In this document: positions 12,925 to 20,320 of the stretch, piece after piece
Numbering within the stretch: the first letter of the stretch is position 1
How the letters are laid out: every line of letters begins with the position of its first letter
Assembly (NCBI GenBank): GCA_964429715.1
Contig: CAYSCV010000007.1
Span: 1-24,076, forward strand
Direction of reading: 5' to 3'
Source of the DNA: JACPNA01 sp964429715
Lineage (GTDB): Archaea; Nanobdellota; Nanobdellia; Woesearchaeales; GW2011-AR9
DNA: 24,076 nt
The notes under the pieces: generated by a model
Database searches by the model: none
Seen by the model: only the letters and a program-made list of their open reading frames with translations
What the model was told of the DNA's origin: nothing
Translations under genes and position numbers: made by a program

Positions 12925-13524
12925 ATGGAGTTGAGAGAGTTAAAAAGGGAAGTGGAGATGTTGCCGGATATTCGTAAGAGTGTGCGAGGGTTACATGATT
13001 CTTGGTTTAAGCATGTGAATGGCAGTGCAGTTTCAGCGTATAAAGTGTTTGATTCGTTGCCTGATGATGCGAAAAAGCAAGTTGGGGTGCGGGTTGCGAT
13101 GTTGCAGGAGTCGTTGAAAGGGATGGAAGCGGGGTATGTGATTCATGAGAAGCTGCGGTCGCATGCACGATGTTTGATCGATTTGAAGCTAACGCAGTTT
13201 AATGGGGATAGAACGAAAGCGAAAGTGTTGATGAATACACTTTTGAAAGATGAGTATTTTAGTGTGCCAAAAGTTATTGGAGAGATTAAACAATTTGAAA
13301 ATCATGTGCAGCGGTTTTCTGAGACGTATCATGAAGTGAATGAGTTGATGCAGCGACGGTTGTCGTTGGAGGAGGCATTATTTTTAATGGATTTGCCGCA
13401 TAAGTTGTATCTGGCGACGTTACTTAAGACGACGCAGAAGCAGAGGATATTAGTGCGCGATTTGTCCCGGCAGTTGGTGGGAATAAGTAAAGAGCATTCG
13501 TTGTTGAAGATGCCGCATAAATAA
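12925..13524 (+). CDS. All-helical protein of unknown function
   Basis: With the promoter-supported start at 12925 the protein has 199 residues and no proline-rich or beta regions; almost all of it is predicted-looking amphipathic helix (MELRELKREVEMLPDIRK, VRVAMLQESLKGMEAGYVIHEKL, FENHVQRFSETYHEVNELMQRR). A basic C-terminus ends in KEHSLLKMPHK. Long helices with regular spacing suggest a coiled-coil or helical-bundle adaptor. No family is recognised. It starts divergently from the GGDEF gene and precedes the small membrane protein by 38 bases. Confidence 0.6.
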   Translation: MELRELKREVEMLPDIRKSVRGLHDSWFKHVNGSAVSAYKVFDSLPDDAKKQVGVRVAMLQESLKGMEAGYVIHEKLRSHARCLIDLKLTQFNGDRTKAKVLMNTLLKDEYFSVPKVIGEIKQFENHVQRFSETYHEVNELMQRRLSLEEALFLMDLPHKLYLATLLKTTQKQRILVRDLSRQLVGISKEHSLLKMPHK

Positions 13525-13562
13525 ATTTGAAATTAAAGAGTTTGGAAAGTGAGTGATTAGGT

Positions 13563-13817
13563 ATGGTTGATGTCTCTTTTATAATTGGACTAGTGGGTAT
13601 GTTATGTATTCTTGTGGCGTTTGTGTTAGATGAATTTTGGCGTAAGTTCAATCAAGAAACAGTGGAGTATAATTTATTAAATATTTTTGGGGCGGGAATG
13701 CTTGTGTATTATGGGTTTGTGATTAAAGGGTGGCCGTTTGTGATTCTGAATGCAATATGGAGTGCGGCAGCAATGGTAAAGTTGCTGAGGGTTGTGGGTA
13801 TAAAAAAGAAAAAGTAG
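13563..13817 (+). CDS. Small CBU_0592-like membrane protein
   Basis: The 84-residue protein has two or three membrane segments: FIIGLVGMLCILVAFVLDEF (5-24), YNLLNIFGAGMLVYYGFVI (about 36-54) and WPFVILNAIWSAAAMVKLL (about 57-75), ending in a Lys-rich tail. The YNLLNIFGAG and WPFVILNAIWSAAA blocks match the CBU_0592-like family, small membrane proteins of unknown function. A GTGAT-type SD lies about six bases before the ATG. It probably shares a transcript with the helical orphan gene upstream. Confidence 0.65.
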   Translation: MVDVSFIIGLVGMLCILVAFVLDEFWRKFNQETVEYNLLNIFGAGMLVYYGFVIKGWPFVILNAIWSAAAMVKLLRVVGIKKKK

Positions 13818-13829
13818 AAATTCTATTTC

Positions 13830-14678
13830 CTAAAACCACTCAGGTAATTCTATATCTATGAGTTGCATGGGGTGAAAGATGTTTTGGCTGAGTATGTCTT
13901 CTATGAGTTGTTGAAGGACTGTTGTGAGTTGTGAAGGTGTTGGGCGGGAGTTTGGATTGCGATTCGTCATGCTGGTGTATACTTCTTTGAATGAATTTGG
14001 AAGAGAGAGGTTGTGGATGAGTTCAATTGTTTCAAATGTGTCTTGTGTTGTGTCGGCATGTTGAGCGGTGAGCATGTATTCAAGATTGCGTCCGGCGGTA
14101 TAGGTGTCTGATTGAAGAGTGAGAGTACCATAAAAGCGAAATTCAGGAGGGTAATATAGGGGGGCGTTTTCGGGAATGCGATAACTTTTTGGTTCATGCA
14201 TATCTTCTAAGTCAAGTATTTTGAGGCTGTTGTTAGAGTTGCCAAAGTTAGCACATTTTAAGTCACCATGTACTTTGTTTTTTTGTTGCAGGAAGTTGAG
14301 AATGGTTGGGATTTGTCTGAGGTATTGGATAAAGAGTTCTTGGGTTAGGGTGTTTTTGGTTATACGGTCGCTGAGAGTTTCGGTGATGAATTCTAATACG
14401 AGATAAGGGCAGATGGGATGTTCGCTGTGGTCAATATATTTTGGAACGTATGGCGAGGTTAGTTGTTGAAGAAGAGATGCTTGGTGAGCGATTAAATTAC
14501 TACGCTGTTTTGAACTGCTGATGATTGTAGGAAAACGAATGGCGAGGGGATGTTGTTGGTCCATATCCTCTACATTGTAGCTTAGATATATAGCGCCAGT
14601 ACGGCCTTCGCCTAATTTTTTTCTTGGGATATAGGTTTGGTCATTGATAGAATAGGGTATGGAAAGATTTTCAAACAT
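13830..14678 (-). CDS. Eukaryote-like protein kinase with altered ATP-lysine (kinase 1)
   Basis: The 282-residue protein has a kinase fold in order: Gly-rich loop GEGRTGAIY (23-31), the VAIK position reading AIRF with Arg 48 in place of Lys, catalytic loop HGDLKCANF (H137, D139, K141, N144), a DLE triplet at 156-158 in place of DFG, PPE (177-179) in place of APE, and the DTYTAGRNLEYML subdomain IX. Loss of the VAIK Lys and of DFG Gly suggests weak or no catalysis, possibly a pseudokinase, although the catalytic-loop Asp and Asn and an activation-segment Asp remain. It is the downstream partner of kinase 2, two bases after its stop. No membrane segment or sensor domain is present. Confidence 0.82.
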   Translation of the reverse strand: MFENLSIPYSINDQTYIPRKKLGEGRTGAIYLSYNVEDMDQQHPLAIRFPTIISSSKQRSNLIAHQASLLQQLTSPYVPKYIDHSEHPICPYLVLEFITETLSDRITKNTLTQELFIQYLRQIPTILNFLQQKNKVHGDLKCANFGNSNNSLKILDLEDMHEPKSYRIPENAPLYYPPEFRFYGTLTLQSDTYTAGRNLEYMLTAQHADTTQDTFETIELIHNLSLPNSFKEVYTSMTNRNPNSRPTPSQLTTVLQQLIEDILSQNIFHPMQLIDIELPEWF

Positions 14679-14680
14679 GG

Positions 14681-15445
14681 TTATGCATATCCAATTTCTG
14701 TTGTACTATGTTGTTGTTCTATTTCTGAGAGTGTTTGCTGGCAGAGTTCTTGAAGTTGGGGAGGTGTGGGGCGTTGTTGAGGTTGGGAGTGGGTCATTGT
14801 TTTTACCAATGCAGTGAGAGGATTTGACGTTTGAGGTTGTGTTTGGATCATATATTCTAATGTTTTTCCAAGGCTAAATATGTCGGCGGCGAGGCTAAAT
14901 GCGCCACTTTCTTTGATCTCAGGAGCGTAATCGGGAGGGACTTTTCTAGTATCGGGATTTAGGCGGCAGATGGCAGGGAGAGGGTCAAGAACGAGAAAAA
15001 GGTGGTTTTTATAGGCAATATTTTTACTGCGTAAATCAGCATGAATTAAGTTATGTTGAGCGAGTTGTTGAATAATTGCAGGAATTTGAGAGAGAAATTC
15101 TGTGATTACTTTTGCGGTGATGGTTTTCTTTTTTATTTTATCATCTATTGTTTCGGGAATTATGTCCATGACAAAGTATGGTGTTCTGATGTCGAGACCG
15201 TGGTCGATGTATCTGATGAAGTTAGGATGATTAATTTGTTGGAAGAATTCTGCTTCAAATGTGACGAGGTTTTGGCGGAGTTTACGGGGGGAGTCGAGAT
15301 GAGGAACTTTGATGGCGTAAGATGGTGTGTTTAGTGTGTCTTTTTGTTTTCCGAGGTATACTATACTATATTTTCCGTAGCCGAGTTGGGTTCCAAGAGT
15401 ATAAATTCTTCCATGGGTTGAGGAAGGAGTATTTAATTGTAGCAT
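14681..15445 (-). CDS. Eukaryote-like protein kinase (kinase 2)
   Basis: The 254-residue protein has a Gly loop LGYGKYSIVYLG (21-32), the AIK lysine (K46), a candidate alpha-C Glu (E64 or E66), catalytic loop HADLRSKN (H135, D137, N142), DPL (154-156) where DFG is usual, APE at 174-176, and ADIFSLGKTLEYMI. Key phosphotransfer residues are therefore present, with a non-standard DFG motif. The kinases share the SLTxxxDxxxxGxxLEYMx pattern and an RPTPxQL C-terminal block, so they are paralogues. It is translated just before kinase 1, and a stop-CC-ATG junction implies coupling. The TATA box gives a leaderless start. Substrates unknown. Confidence 0.85.
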   Translation of the reverse strand: MLQLNTPSSTHGRIYTLGTQLGYGKYSIVYLGKQKDTLNTPSYAIKVPHLDSPRKLRQNLVTFEAEFFQQINHPNFIRYIDHGLDIRTPYFVMDIIPETIDDKIKKKTITAKVITEFLSQIPAIIQQLAQHNLIHADLRSKNIAYKNHLFLVLDPLPAICRLNPDTRKVPPDYAPEIKESGAFSLAADIFSLGKTLEYMIQTQPQTSNPLTALVKTMTHSQPQQRPTPPQLQELCQQTLSEIEQQHSTTEIGYA

Positions 15446-15466
15446 TTTTAGTAAAAGTATATGCTG

Positions 15467-15478
15467 TATATATAAAAA
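15467..15478 (-). promoter_or_regulatory. TATA box of the kinase pair
   Basis: TTTTTATATATA on the minus strand is centred 27 bases before ATG 15445, predicting a leaderless mRNA covering both kinases. Confidence 0.6.
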
Positions 15479-15508
15479 TTGTGGTTGAGAAAGTAATGAT
15501 TTGAAAAT

Positions 15509-16159
15509 TTAGTTGTGTTTCTTCCCATATCCACAATACTGTAGGATAGGACAAATGGCACAAGAGGGATTAATTGGTTTGCAGATTGATTGTCCATGGC
15601 CGACGAAGAGGCGGTTGATATTTATCCATTGGTTTTTTTGGACGAGATTTTGGAGTTTGATTTCCGTTTGTTCGGGGGTGGATGTGTGAAGCCAACCAAG
15701 GCGATTGGAGATGCGGTGAACGTGGATGTCAACGGCGATGGCGGGTTGGTTGAAGACGTAGGCGAGGATGCAGTTGGCGGTTTTTCGTCCTACTCCTGGA
15801 AGTGAGGTGAGGGTTTCTAGGGTGTTTGGGATTTGGCTGTTATATTTTTCTATAAGAATTTGGCTGAGTTGTTTTACGTGTTTGGCTTTGGTTTTATAGA
15901 AGCCGATTTTGTAGATGTGTTGTTCTAATTCTGGTTGCGGGATGTTGATGAAGTGTTGTGGTTGAGGGTATTGTTTGAAGAGTTGTTTGACAATGGGGAT
16001 AACGGTTGAGTCTTTGCTTCGAGCACTGAGCAGAGTTGCGATGAGGAGTTGGAAAGGGGTGTAGCCTAATTCTGAGAGCTCTTCGAGCATGGTTTGTGGG
16101 TGAATTAGTTCGAGAAGGGAGAATATTCTGGTGATTTCTGTGGTGGTTGGTTTAGACAT
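15509..16159 (-). CDS. nth: Endonuclease III (DNA glycosylase/AP lyase)
   Basis: The 216-residue base-excision repair enzyme removes oxidised pyrimidines and nicks the abasic site. It carries LLIATLLSARSKD (38-50), the helix-hairpin-helix LPGVGRKTANC (120-130) with the Schiff-base Lys 126, catalytic Asp 144 in AVDIHVHRISNRLGW, and the [4Fe-4S] motif C-x6-C-x2-C-x5-C at Cys 193, 200, 203 and 209. All active-site features are intact. A weak TATA-like ACATAAAAAC lies about 26 bases before the ATG. It is independent of the kinase operon, whose promoter lies just after its stop. Confidence 0.95.
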   Translation of the reverse strand: MSKPTTTEITRIFSLLELIHPQTMLEELSELGYTPFQLLIATLLSARSKDSTVIPIVKQLFKQYPQPQHFINIPQPELEQHIYKIGFYKTKAKHVKQLSQILIEKYNSQIPNTLETLTSLPGVGRKTANCILAYVFNQPAIAVDIHVHRISNRLGWLHTSTPEQTEIKLQNLVQKNQWININRLFVGHGQSICKPINPSCAICPILQYCGYGKKHN

Positions 16160-16240
16160 GTAATGGTAATGTTATGTTGGTTTTTATGTGTTGTTGTTTG
16201 AATGGCAGGTTAGTCATTATTACTATTTAATAGAGAAATA

Positions 16241-16250
16241 TTTATAAAAA
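16241..16250 (+). promoter_or_regulatory. TATA box driving the structured leader of the 16392 gene
   Basis: TTTATAAAAA predicts a start near 16271, some 120 bases before ATG 16392. This is much longer than other leaders in the window. Confidence 0.55.
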
Positions 16251-16273
16251 AGGGTTATTTTTAAGTGATATAT

Positions 16274-16313
16274 AGAAGTCCAACTAATTCAATAGGGTTA
16301 CAATTGGACTTCT
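16274..16313 (+). promoter_or_regulatory. 5'-leader hairpin (TAATTCA family, member 3)
   Basis: AGAAGTCCAA (16274-16283) pairs with TTGGACTTCT (16304-16313), a perfect 10-bp stem starting about three bases after the predicted transcript start. TAATTCA sits one base after the 5' arm (16285-16291). A second stem follows, GTCTT (16333-16337) with AAGAC (16347-16351), flanked by CAAAG/CTTTG. Its sequence loosely resembles the repeat unit of the 9858 region. The structure could be a cis-regulatory leader for the downstream gene. Confidence 0.5.
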
Positions 16314-16378
16314 GAGTAGTCCACAAAGCGGCGTCTTGCGACCCGGAAGACTTTCTTTGAGGATTATATTATCTTTAC

Positions 16379-16384
16379 GGAGGG
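16379..16384 (+). promoter_or_regulatory. Strong Shine-Dalgarno site GGAGGG
   Basis: GGAGGG lies seven bases before ATG 16392. A strong SD behind a structured leader is unusual in this mostly leaderless genome. Confidence 0.7.
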
Positions 16385-16391
16385 ATATACT

Positions 16392-16886
16392 ATGAGTTTA
16401 GAAGGAAAATTAGAAGCTCGTCAAATTGTACATGAAGCAGGTATGTCTGGACGTCCTGAATTCTATAGCGGGCGGGGCGCAATCACTGATGATTTAAATG
16501 GAGAAAAGTTGGAACAGATGTATGGGCTTGTTAAACGTTGGCATGGGGAAGATGCGGTGCAATCGTATGTTCAGATGGTCGCGGACATCCCTGTGTTGTC
16601 TGCGACGGATTTTTTGTTATCACTTTATCGACTTGAATCAAATAAATGGAAATGGGATGAACATATTCTTGGTAATGAGAATGGGATGGATGTTGGTCCA
16701 GATTATGGGGATGGGAGAAGGGAAGTTATTGCTGTGGCTACTATCTTTAGTGTTTTAGGAGGAAATAGAAATGAGACTGGAGCAATACGAAATTTGTTTT
16801 TACAAAATCATGGGATTGATATTCTTAAAACGAAACGTGTTTATTATGATGATTATTGTCCTCCAGCTCGTATCTGTGATTGTTAA
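16392..16886 (+). CDS. Orphan protein with structured leader, function unknown
   Basis: The 164-residue protein is acidic in its N-terminal half and not recognised. Distinct blocks are SGRPEFYSGRGAITDDLNGEKLEQMYGLVKR and VQMVADIPVLSATDFLLSLYRLESNKWKWD, which read as helices joined by a conserved-looking GRGA turn, followed by a glycine/asparagine-rich region and a C-terminus CPPARICDC with three Cys that could bind metal. No signal peptide or membrane segment. Its codons are less G/T-skewed than those of neighbours. A long leader with hairpins and a strong SD precede it, suggesting post-transcriptional control. An oligo-T tract at 16917 follows. Function unknown. Confidence 0.6.
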   Translation: MSLEGKLEARQIVHEAGMSGRPEFYSGRGAITDDLNGEKLEQMYGLVKRWHGEDAVQSYVQMVADIPVLSATDFLLSLYRLESNKWKWDEHILGNENGMDVGPDYGDGRREVIAVATIFSVLGGNRNETGAIRNLFLQNHGIDILKTKRVYYDDYCPPARICDC

Positions 16887-16916
16887 TACTTAAATAATTT
16901 ACTTCTTCTTTTGAAC

Positions 16917-16923
16917 TTTTTTT
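16917..16923 (+). terminator. Oligo-T terminator after the orphan gene
   Basis: Seven T in the 54-base gap between two convergent genes could end the + strand transcript. Confidence 0.4.
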
Positions 16924-16940
16924 CTTTGATTGCATTTAAC

Positions 16941-18071
16941 TTATGCGTAGATTAACAGTAAGGATAAAGCAATTACTAAGATGCTTATTACAACGTTAAA
17001 TACGCGGTGATTATGTAATTTCCATTGGCCAAGATGCTGATCAGAATGTGCTGCGCTTTTGGAGCGTTGTTCGAGTTTCATCTTAATTGTATTCATGATA
17101 ATGGCTACGATTGCTAAAGGAATGATGAGAATAATGCAGTACATTATAATTTTCGGAGTTACTACCGAGGTGAGTGTTCCTTCCAGATGGAGTGTTCTGA
17201 GTAATTCAATGTTTTTGTTAAGGTTGAGGAAGGTGAATAAGGTTGCAACATAGCCAAAGAGGAAGAACCAGGCAGGATGGGAGAGGATTGCTTTTGTTTT
17301 TTCCAGTTTTAAACGATCGCTGCGTTCGAGGTTGGCAAAAGGGTCGTTATTGAAGAGGAAAAAAATGATAATTTTAGCAAGGGCTACTATAATTCCAATG
17401 ATAGAAATCATAATGATGAATCCATGTTGTGCGCTGAAGCCGCTAAGGTTATTTGTACTGTATAATAAGAGCGCGGTGTAGGAGGCAATAATAAATAAGA
17501 TGCTGCCCAGAATGGTTTTTTTGTAGTTGTGAATGGTGATGATAAGCAGGGCGAGGATGATTATTAATGTAAACATGATTGGACGAAAGCTGTCTTTGAA
17601 AGCATTAGAGCGTAAGAGATTAGTTGGAAGTGTTTGCATAACGTCCGTTGGATTTTTATCACCAAGAAGACCAACCATGTTTGTTGGTTCAAGAGTAGGG
17701 CAGGAGCTTTCTTCGTTGTCTTTGATATATTTTTCTAAAAACGTGGAGATTGATTTCTGCCCTATAAAATAACTACTTCTGGTTATAACTGCCGGGATGC
17801 CTTGGGCGTCAGGAACGATGTTGTACGAAGTTAAATATGATTTAAATAACGCTTTATTTTGTTCGTTATGATATACTTCATAGCTTTTGATATCTAATTG
17901 AGGATATTTTGTTCGTAGTTCTTGGATATATTGATTTGAAGTTTGACATCCTGTGCAGTCTTTGCCATAGAAGTAATAGAGGCAGTCGCGTTGGTCAGTT
18001 TGTTCTTCGGCAGCGACGAATGACATTACGGTTATTATTATGATTATTATAGAACTTATTTTTTTGAACAT
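16941..18071 (-). CDS. Membrane protein with exported thioredoxin-fold domain (CTGC)
   Basis: The 376-residue protein begins with a signal peptide or anchor (about 5-22), then an exported thioredoxin-like domain (about 28-120) with CTGC at 39-42 and a cis-Pro segment GIPAV (91-95). About six membrane helices follow (near 163-181, 186-205, 217-240, 266-283, 307-328, 357-375), separated by short loops. The layout recalls DsbD/CcdA-like electron-transfer proteins, but the membrane part lacks the paired Cys that those use, so it may only anchor the redox domain or be a distinct exporter-like module. A GGTGA SD precedes the ATG. It is divergent from thioredoxin, which may reduce it. Confidence 0.7.
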   Translation of the reverse strand: MFKKISSIIIIIITVMSFVAAEEQTDQRDCLYYFYGKDCTGCQTSNQYIQELRTKYPQLDIKSYEVYHNEQNKALFKSYLTSYNIVPDAQGIPAVITRSSYFIGQKSISTFLEKYIKDNEESSCPTLEPTNMVGLLGDKNPTDVMQTLPTNLLRSNAFKDSFRPIMFTLIIILALLIITIHNYKKTILGSILFIIASYTALLLYSTNNLSGFSAQHGFIIMISIIGIIVALAKIIIFFLFNNDPFANLERSDRLKLEKTKAILSHPAWFFLFGYVATLFTFLNLNKNIELLRTLHLEGTLTSVVTPKIIMYCIILIIPLAIVAIIMNTIKMKLEQRSKSAAHSDQHLGQWKLHNHRVFNVVISILVIALSLLLIYA

Positions 18072-18112
18072 GGTTTCACCTTTCTTTTTGATTATTTTTG
18101 GAGAGTGGGCAT

Positions 18113-18124
18113 ACTATATAAAGT
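18113..18124 (-). promoter_or_regulatory. TATA box of the membrane redox gene
   Basis: ACTTTATATAGT on the minus strand predicts a start near 18092, leaving a short leader with GGTGA four bases before ATG 18071. Confidence 0.5.
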
Positions 18125-18176
18125 TTATTGTTGGGAAGTTTTTAGTTTTTAGGAGATTTAATATTAATTCCATTGG

Positions 18177-18186
18177 TTTTATAAAT
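18177..18186 (+). promoter_or_regulatory. TATA box of the thioredoxin gene
   Basis: TTTTATAAAT predicts a start near 18209, leaving about 33 bases of leader that include AGGTGA at 18231-18236. Confidence 0.55.
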
Positions 18187-18241
18187 AATAGATTTTTTGT
18201 TGTTCTTATAATTATTAAACTAAGAGAGAAAGGTGAGATTT

Positions 18242-18568
18242 ATGGTACAAGAATTGACAGATAAAACGTTTCAAACGGATGTATTAAAGTCCAAATTGCC
18301 GGTGATTGTGGATTTTTGGGCGTCGTGGTGCGGGCCTTGTAAGATGCTTGCTCCTGTATTTGAGGAAGTGAGTAAAGAGTATGCGGGAAAGTTGAATTTT
18401 GCGAAGATTTCGACAGAAGACTATCCACAAGTTGCGGCAGAGAATGGGGTTACGGGGATTCCTTGCTTGATTGTGTTTCATAATGGTGAGGAAGCAGATA
18501 GGATTGTGGGATTTATGCCAAAGCCAGCGTTGAAGCAGAAGATTGATGCGGTGTTGAAAGGGTTGTAA
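18242..18568 (+). CDS. trxA: Thioredoxin
   Basis: The 108-residue cytosolic protein is a typical single-domain thioredoxin: DFWASWCGPCKM with the redox pair C30/C33, the cis-Pro loop TGIPCLIVF, and GFMPKPALKQKIDAVL at the C-terminus. It carries electrons to disulfide substrates. An in-frame GTG at 18233 is rejected because AGGTGA (18231-18236) overlaps it and is properly spaced for ATG 18242. It faces the membrane CTGC protein in a divergent pair. Confidence 0.95.
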   Translation: MVQELTDKTFQTDVLKSKLPVIVDFWASWCGPCKMLAPVFEEVSKEYAGKLNFAKISTEDYPQVAAENGVTGIPCLIVFHNGEEADRIVGFMPKPALKQKIDAVLKGL

Positions 18569-18631
18569 TTTACTTTTTGTAATTCTGTGTATTTTTTAAT
18601 TTTCTACTTTATATTTTAGGTTACAATAAAC

Positions 18632-18640
18632 CTTATAAAC
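18632..18640 (+). promoter_or_regulatory. TATA box of pyrG
   Basis: CTTATAAAC is centred about 24 bases before GTG 18660, consistent with a leaderless message on a GTG start. Confidence 0.55.
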
Positions 18641-18659
18641 ATGGATTTTAACATCCATT

Positions 18660-20282
18660 GTGTCGCTAAACAATATTCAATGGATTGTGGTAACAGGGGG
18701 TAATCTTTCTGGGTTAGGTAAAGGTATTGTTTCGGGTTCGATTGCAAAGCTTCTTGAGCCATATAAAATTGTGAATGTGAAGTGTGATGGCTACTTGAAT
18801 GTTGATCCTGGTACGATTAATCCATTTGAGCATGGTGAGGTGTTTGTTCTTGAGGATGGCGGGGAAGTGGATATGGATTTTGGTCATTATGAGCGGTTTA
18901 CAAATCATACGAGCAAGTTTTCTCATAATTTAACGTCGGGTAAGATATTTGATGCGGTGATTGCTAAAGAGCGTAAAGGGGAATATTTAGGAAAGACGGT
19001 GCAGATTTTTCCGCATGTGATTGATGAAATTAAACGACGATTGATTGGGATTGCGGAGAGTGAGAAGCCGGATGTGATGATGATTGAGATTGGCGGGACA
19101 ATTGATGATATTGAAGAGAGCTGGTTTATTCGGTCGATTAGGGAGTTAAGTAATGAGTTTCGAGAACGGATGACGTTTTGTCATTTGGCGTATGCACCGT
19201 TGTTATCTGGTGTTGATGAGGTGAAAACGCGATTAGTACAGACAAGTGTGGAGAGTTTATTGCAGAAAGGAATTCGACCAGATGTTGTGATTTGTCGTTC
19301 GGAGAAAAAATTGAATGAGGATGCGAAAGAGAAAGTGGCACGGTTTTGTGGTATTCCGGTTGAGGCAGTAATTAGTGATCCGCATTCGGAGACGATTTAT
19401 GAACTGCCGTTGATTTTTGAAGAGGAGGGATTGCGGAAATTGTTGGAACGAAAATTGGGATTGCAAACAAATCCACGATTGCAGGAGTGGAGCGAGATGG
19501 TTTCACGGATTAAGAATCGTGAACGGACAGTGGATGTCGCAATCTGTGGGAAATATACGGGGTTAAAAGATGCGTATGCAAGTATTATGGAGAGTTTAAT
19601 TCATGCAGGGGCATTTCACAAAGTGCATGTACAATGGCATTTTATTGATACGACTGATATTATTTCGCAGGAGGATGTGGCGCGAAAATTGCAGGGGATG
19701 CAAGGGATTATTATTCCTGGCGGGTTTGGACGGCGAGGGACGGAGGGGAAGATTCAGGTGGCGCAGTATGCGCGAGAGCAGGGAATACCGTATTTGGGGT
19801 TGTGTTTAGGATTGCAGATTGCGGTGATTGAGTTTGCGCGTAATGTGTGCGGATTGCAGGGTGCGAATAGTACAGAGTTTGTGGAGGAGGGGGCGGTTGT
19901 GGCACATCCGGTGATTGATATTTTGCCGGGGCAGAGAAATGTTGTTACAAAGGGAGCGACGATGCGGTTAGGTTCGTATACGACGCAGTTGCAAGAAGGA
20001 ACGATGGTTCAGGGGTTGTATGGCGGTTCTGAGGTGTCAGAGCGGCATCGGCATCGGTATGAAGTAAATCCTAAGTATCATGAGATTTTACAGGAGAAAG
20101 GAATGATTTTTTCAGGAACGTATGTGGATTTGGATGGTACTACTTTAGTGGAATTTATGGAGTTAGCAAATGGGGTGTTTCGGGGGACGCAGGCTCATCC
20201 AGAATTTAAATCACGATTGATTGCGCCGGCGCCGTTGTTTGTGGGGTTTGTGGGGGATGTTGTTGGTGCTTCTCAAAAGTAA
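18660..20282 (+). CDS. pyrG: CTP synthase with divergent motifs
   Basis: The 540-residue enzyme converts UTP to CTP using glutamine nitrogen and ATP. The amidoligase half begins VTGGNLSGLGKGI (11-23; usual form VTGGVVSSLGKGI), then GYLNVDPGTINPFEHGEVFV and DMDFGHYERF. GGTIDDIE (145-152) replaces GGTVGDIE, and the UTP-binding KTKPTQ motif reads KTRLVQ (189-194). The glutamine amidotransferase half has the catalytic Cys 382 in LGLCLGLQ and the His 513/Glu 515 pair in QAHPEF. Length and domain order are normal. It starts with GTG from a leaderless promoter and is probably monocistronic. The substrate-site changes set it apart from the usual CTP synthases. Confidence 0.93.
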   Translation: MSLNNIQWIVVTGGNLSGLGKGIVSGSIAKLLEPYKIVNVKCDGYLNVDPGTINPFEHGEVFVLEDGGEVDMDFGHYERFTNHTSKFSHNLTSGKIFDAVIAKERKGEYLGKTVQIFPHVIDEIKRRLIGIAESEKPDVMMIEIGGTIDDIEESWFIRSIRELSNEFRERMTFCHLAYAPLLSGVDEVKTRLVQTSVESLLQKGIRPDVVICRSEKKLNEDAKEKVARFCGIPVEAVISDPHSETIYELPLIFEEEGLRKLLERKLGLQTNPRLQEWSEMVSRIKNRERTVDVAICGKYTGLKDAYASIMESLIHAGAFHKVHVQWHFIDTTDIISQEDVARKLQGMQGIIIPGGFGRRGTEGKIQVAQYAREQGIPYLGLCLGLQIAVIEFARNVCGLQGANSTEFVEEGAVVAHPVIDILPGQRNVVTKGATMRLGSYTTQLQEGTMVQGLYGGSEVSERHRHRYEVNPKYHEILQEKGMIFSGTYVDLDGTTLVEFMELANGVFRGTQAHPEFKSRLIAPAPLFVGFVGDVVGASQK

Positions 20283-20289
20283 CAACAAG

Positions 20290-20298
20290 TTTATAAAC
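20290..20298 (+). promoter_or_regulatory. TATA box of the 20321 gene
   Basis: TTTATAAAC is centred 27 bases before ATG 20321, predicting a leaderless transcript separate from pyrG. Confidence 0.62.
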
Positions 20299-20320
20299 TG
20301 ATTGTGTTGTTGTTATTTTT

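Noticed and set aside
12844..13524. Longer start of the helical orphan at 12844
   Set aside because: The first 27 codons contain the TATA box at 12895-12903 and the divergent promoter region.
16274..16313. Integron-type attC site
   Set aside because: The hairpin is perfectly paired, lacks the extrahelical bases and the paired RYYYAAC/GTTRRRY boxes, and no integrase is nearby.
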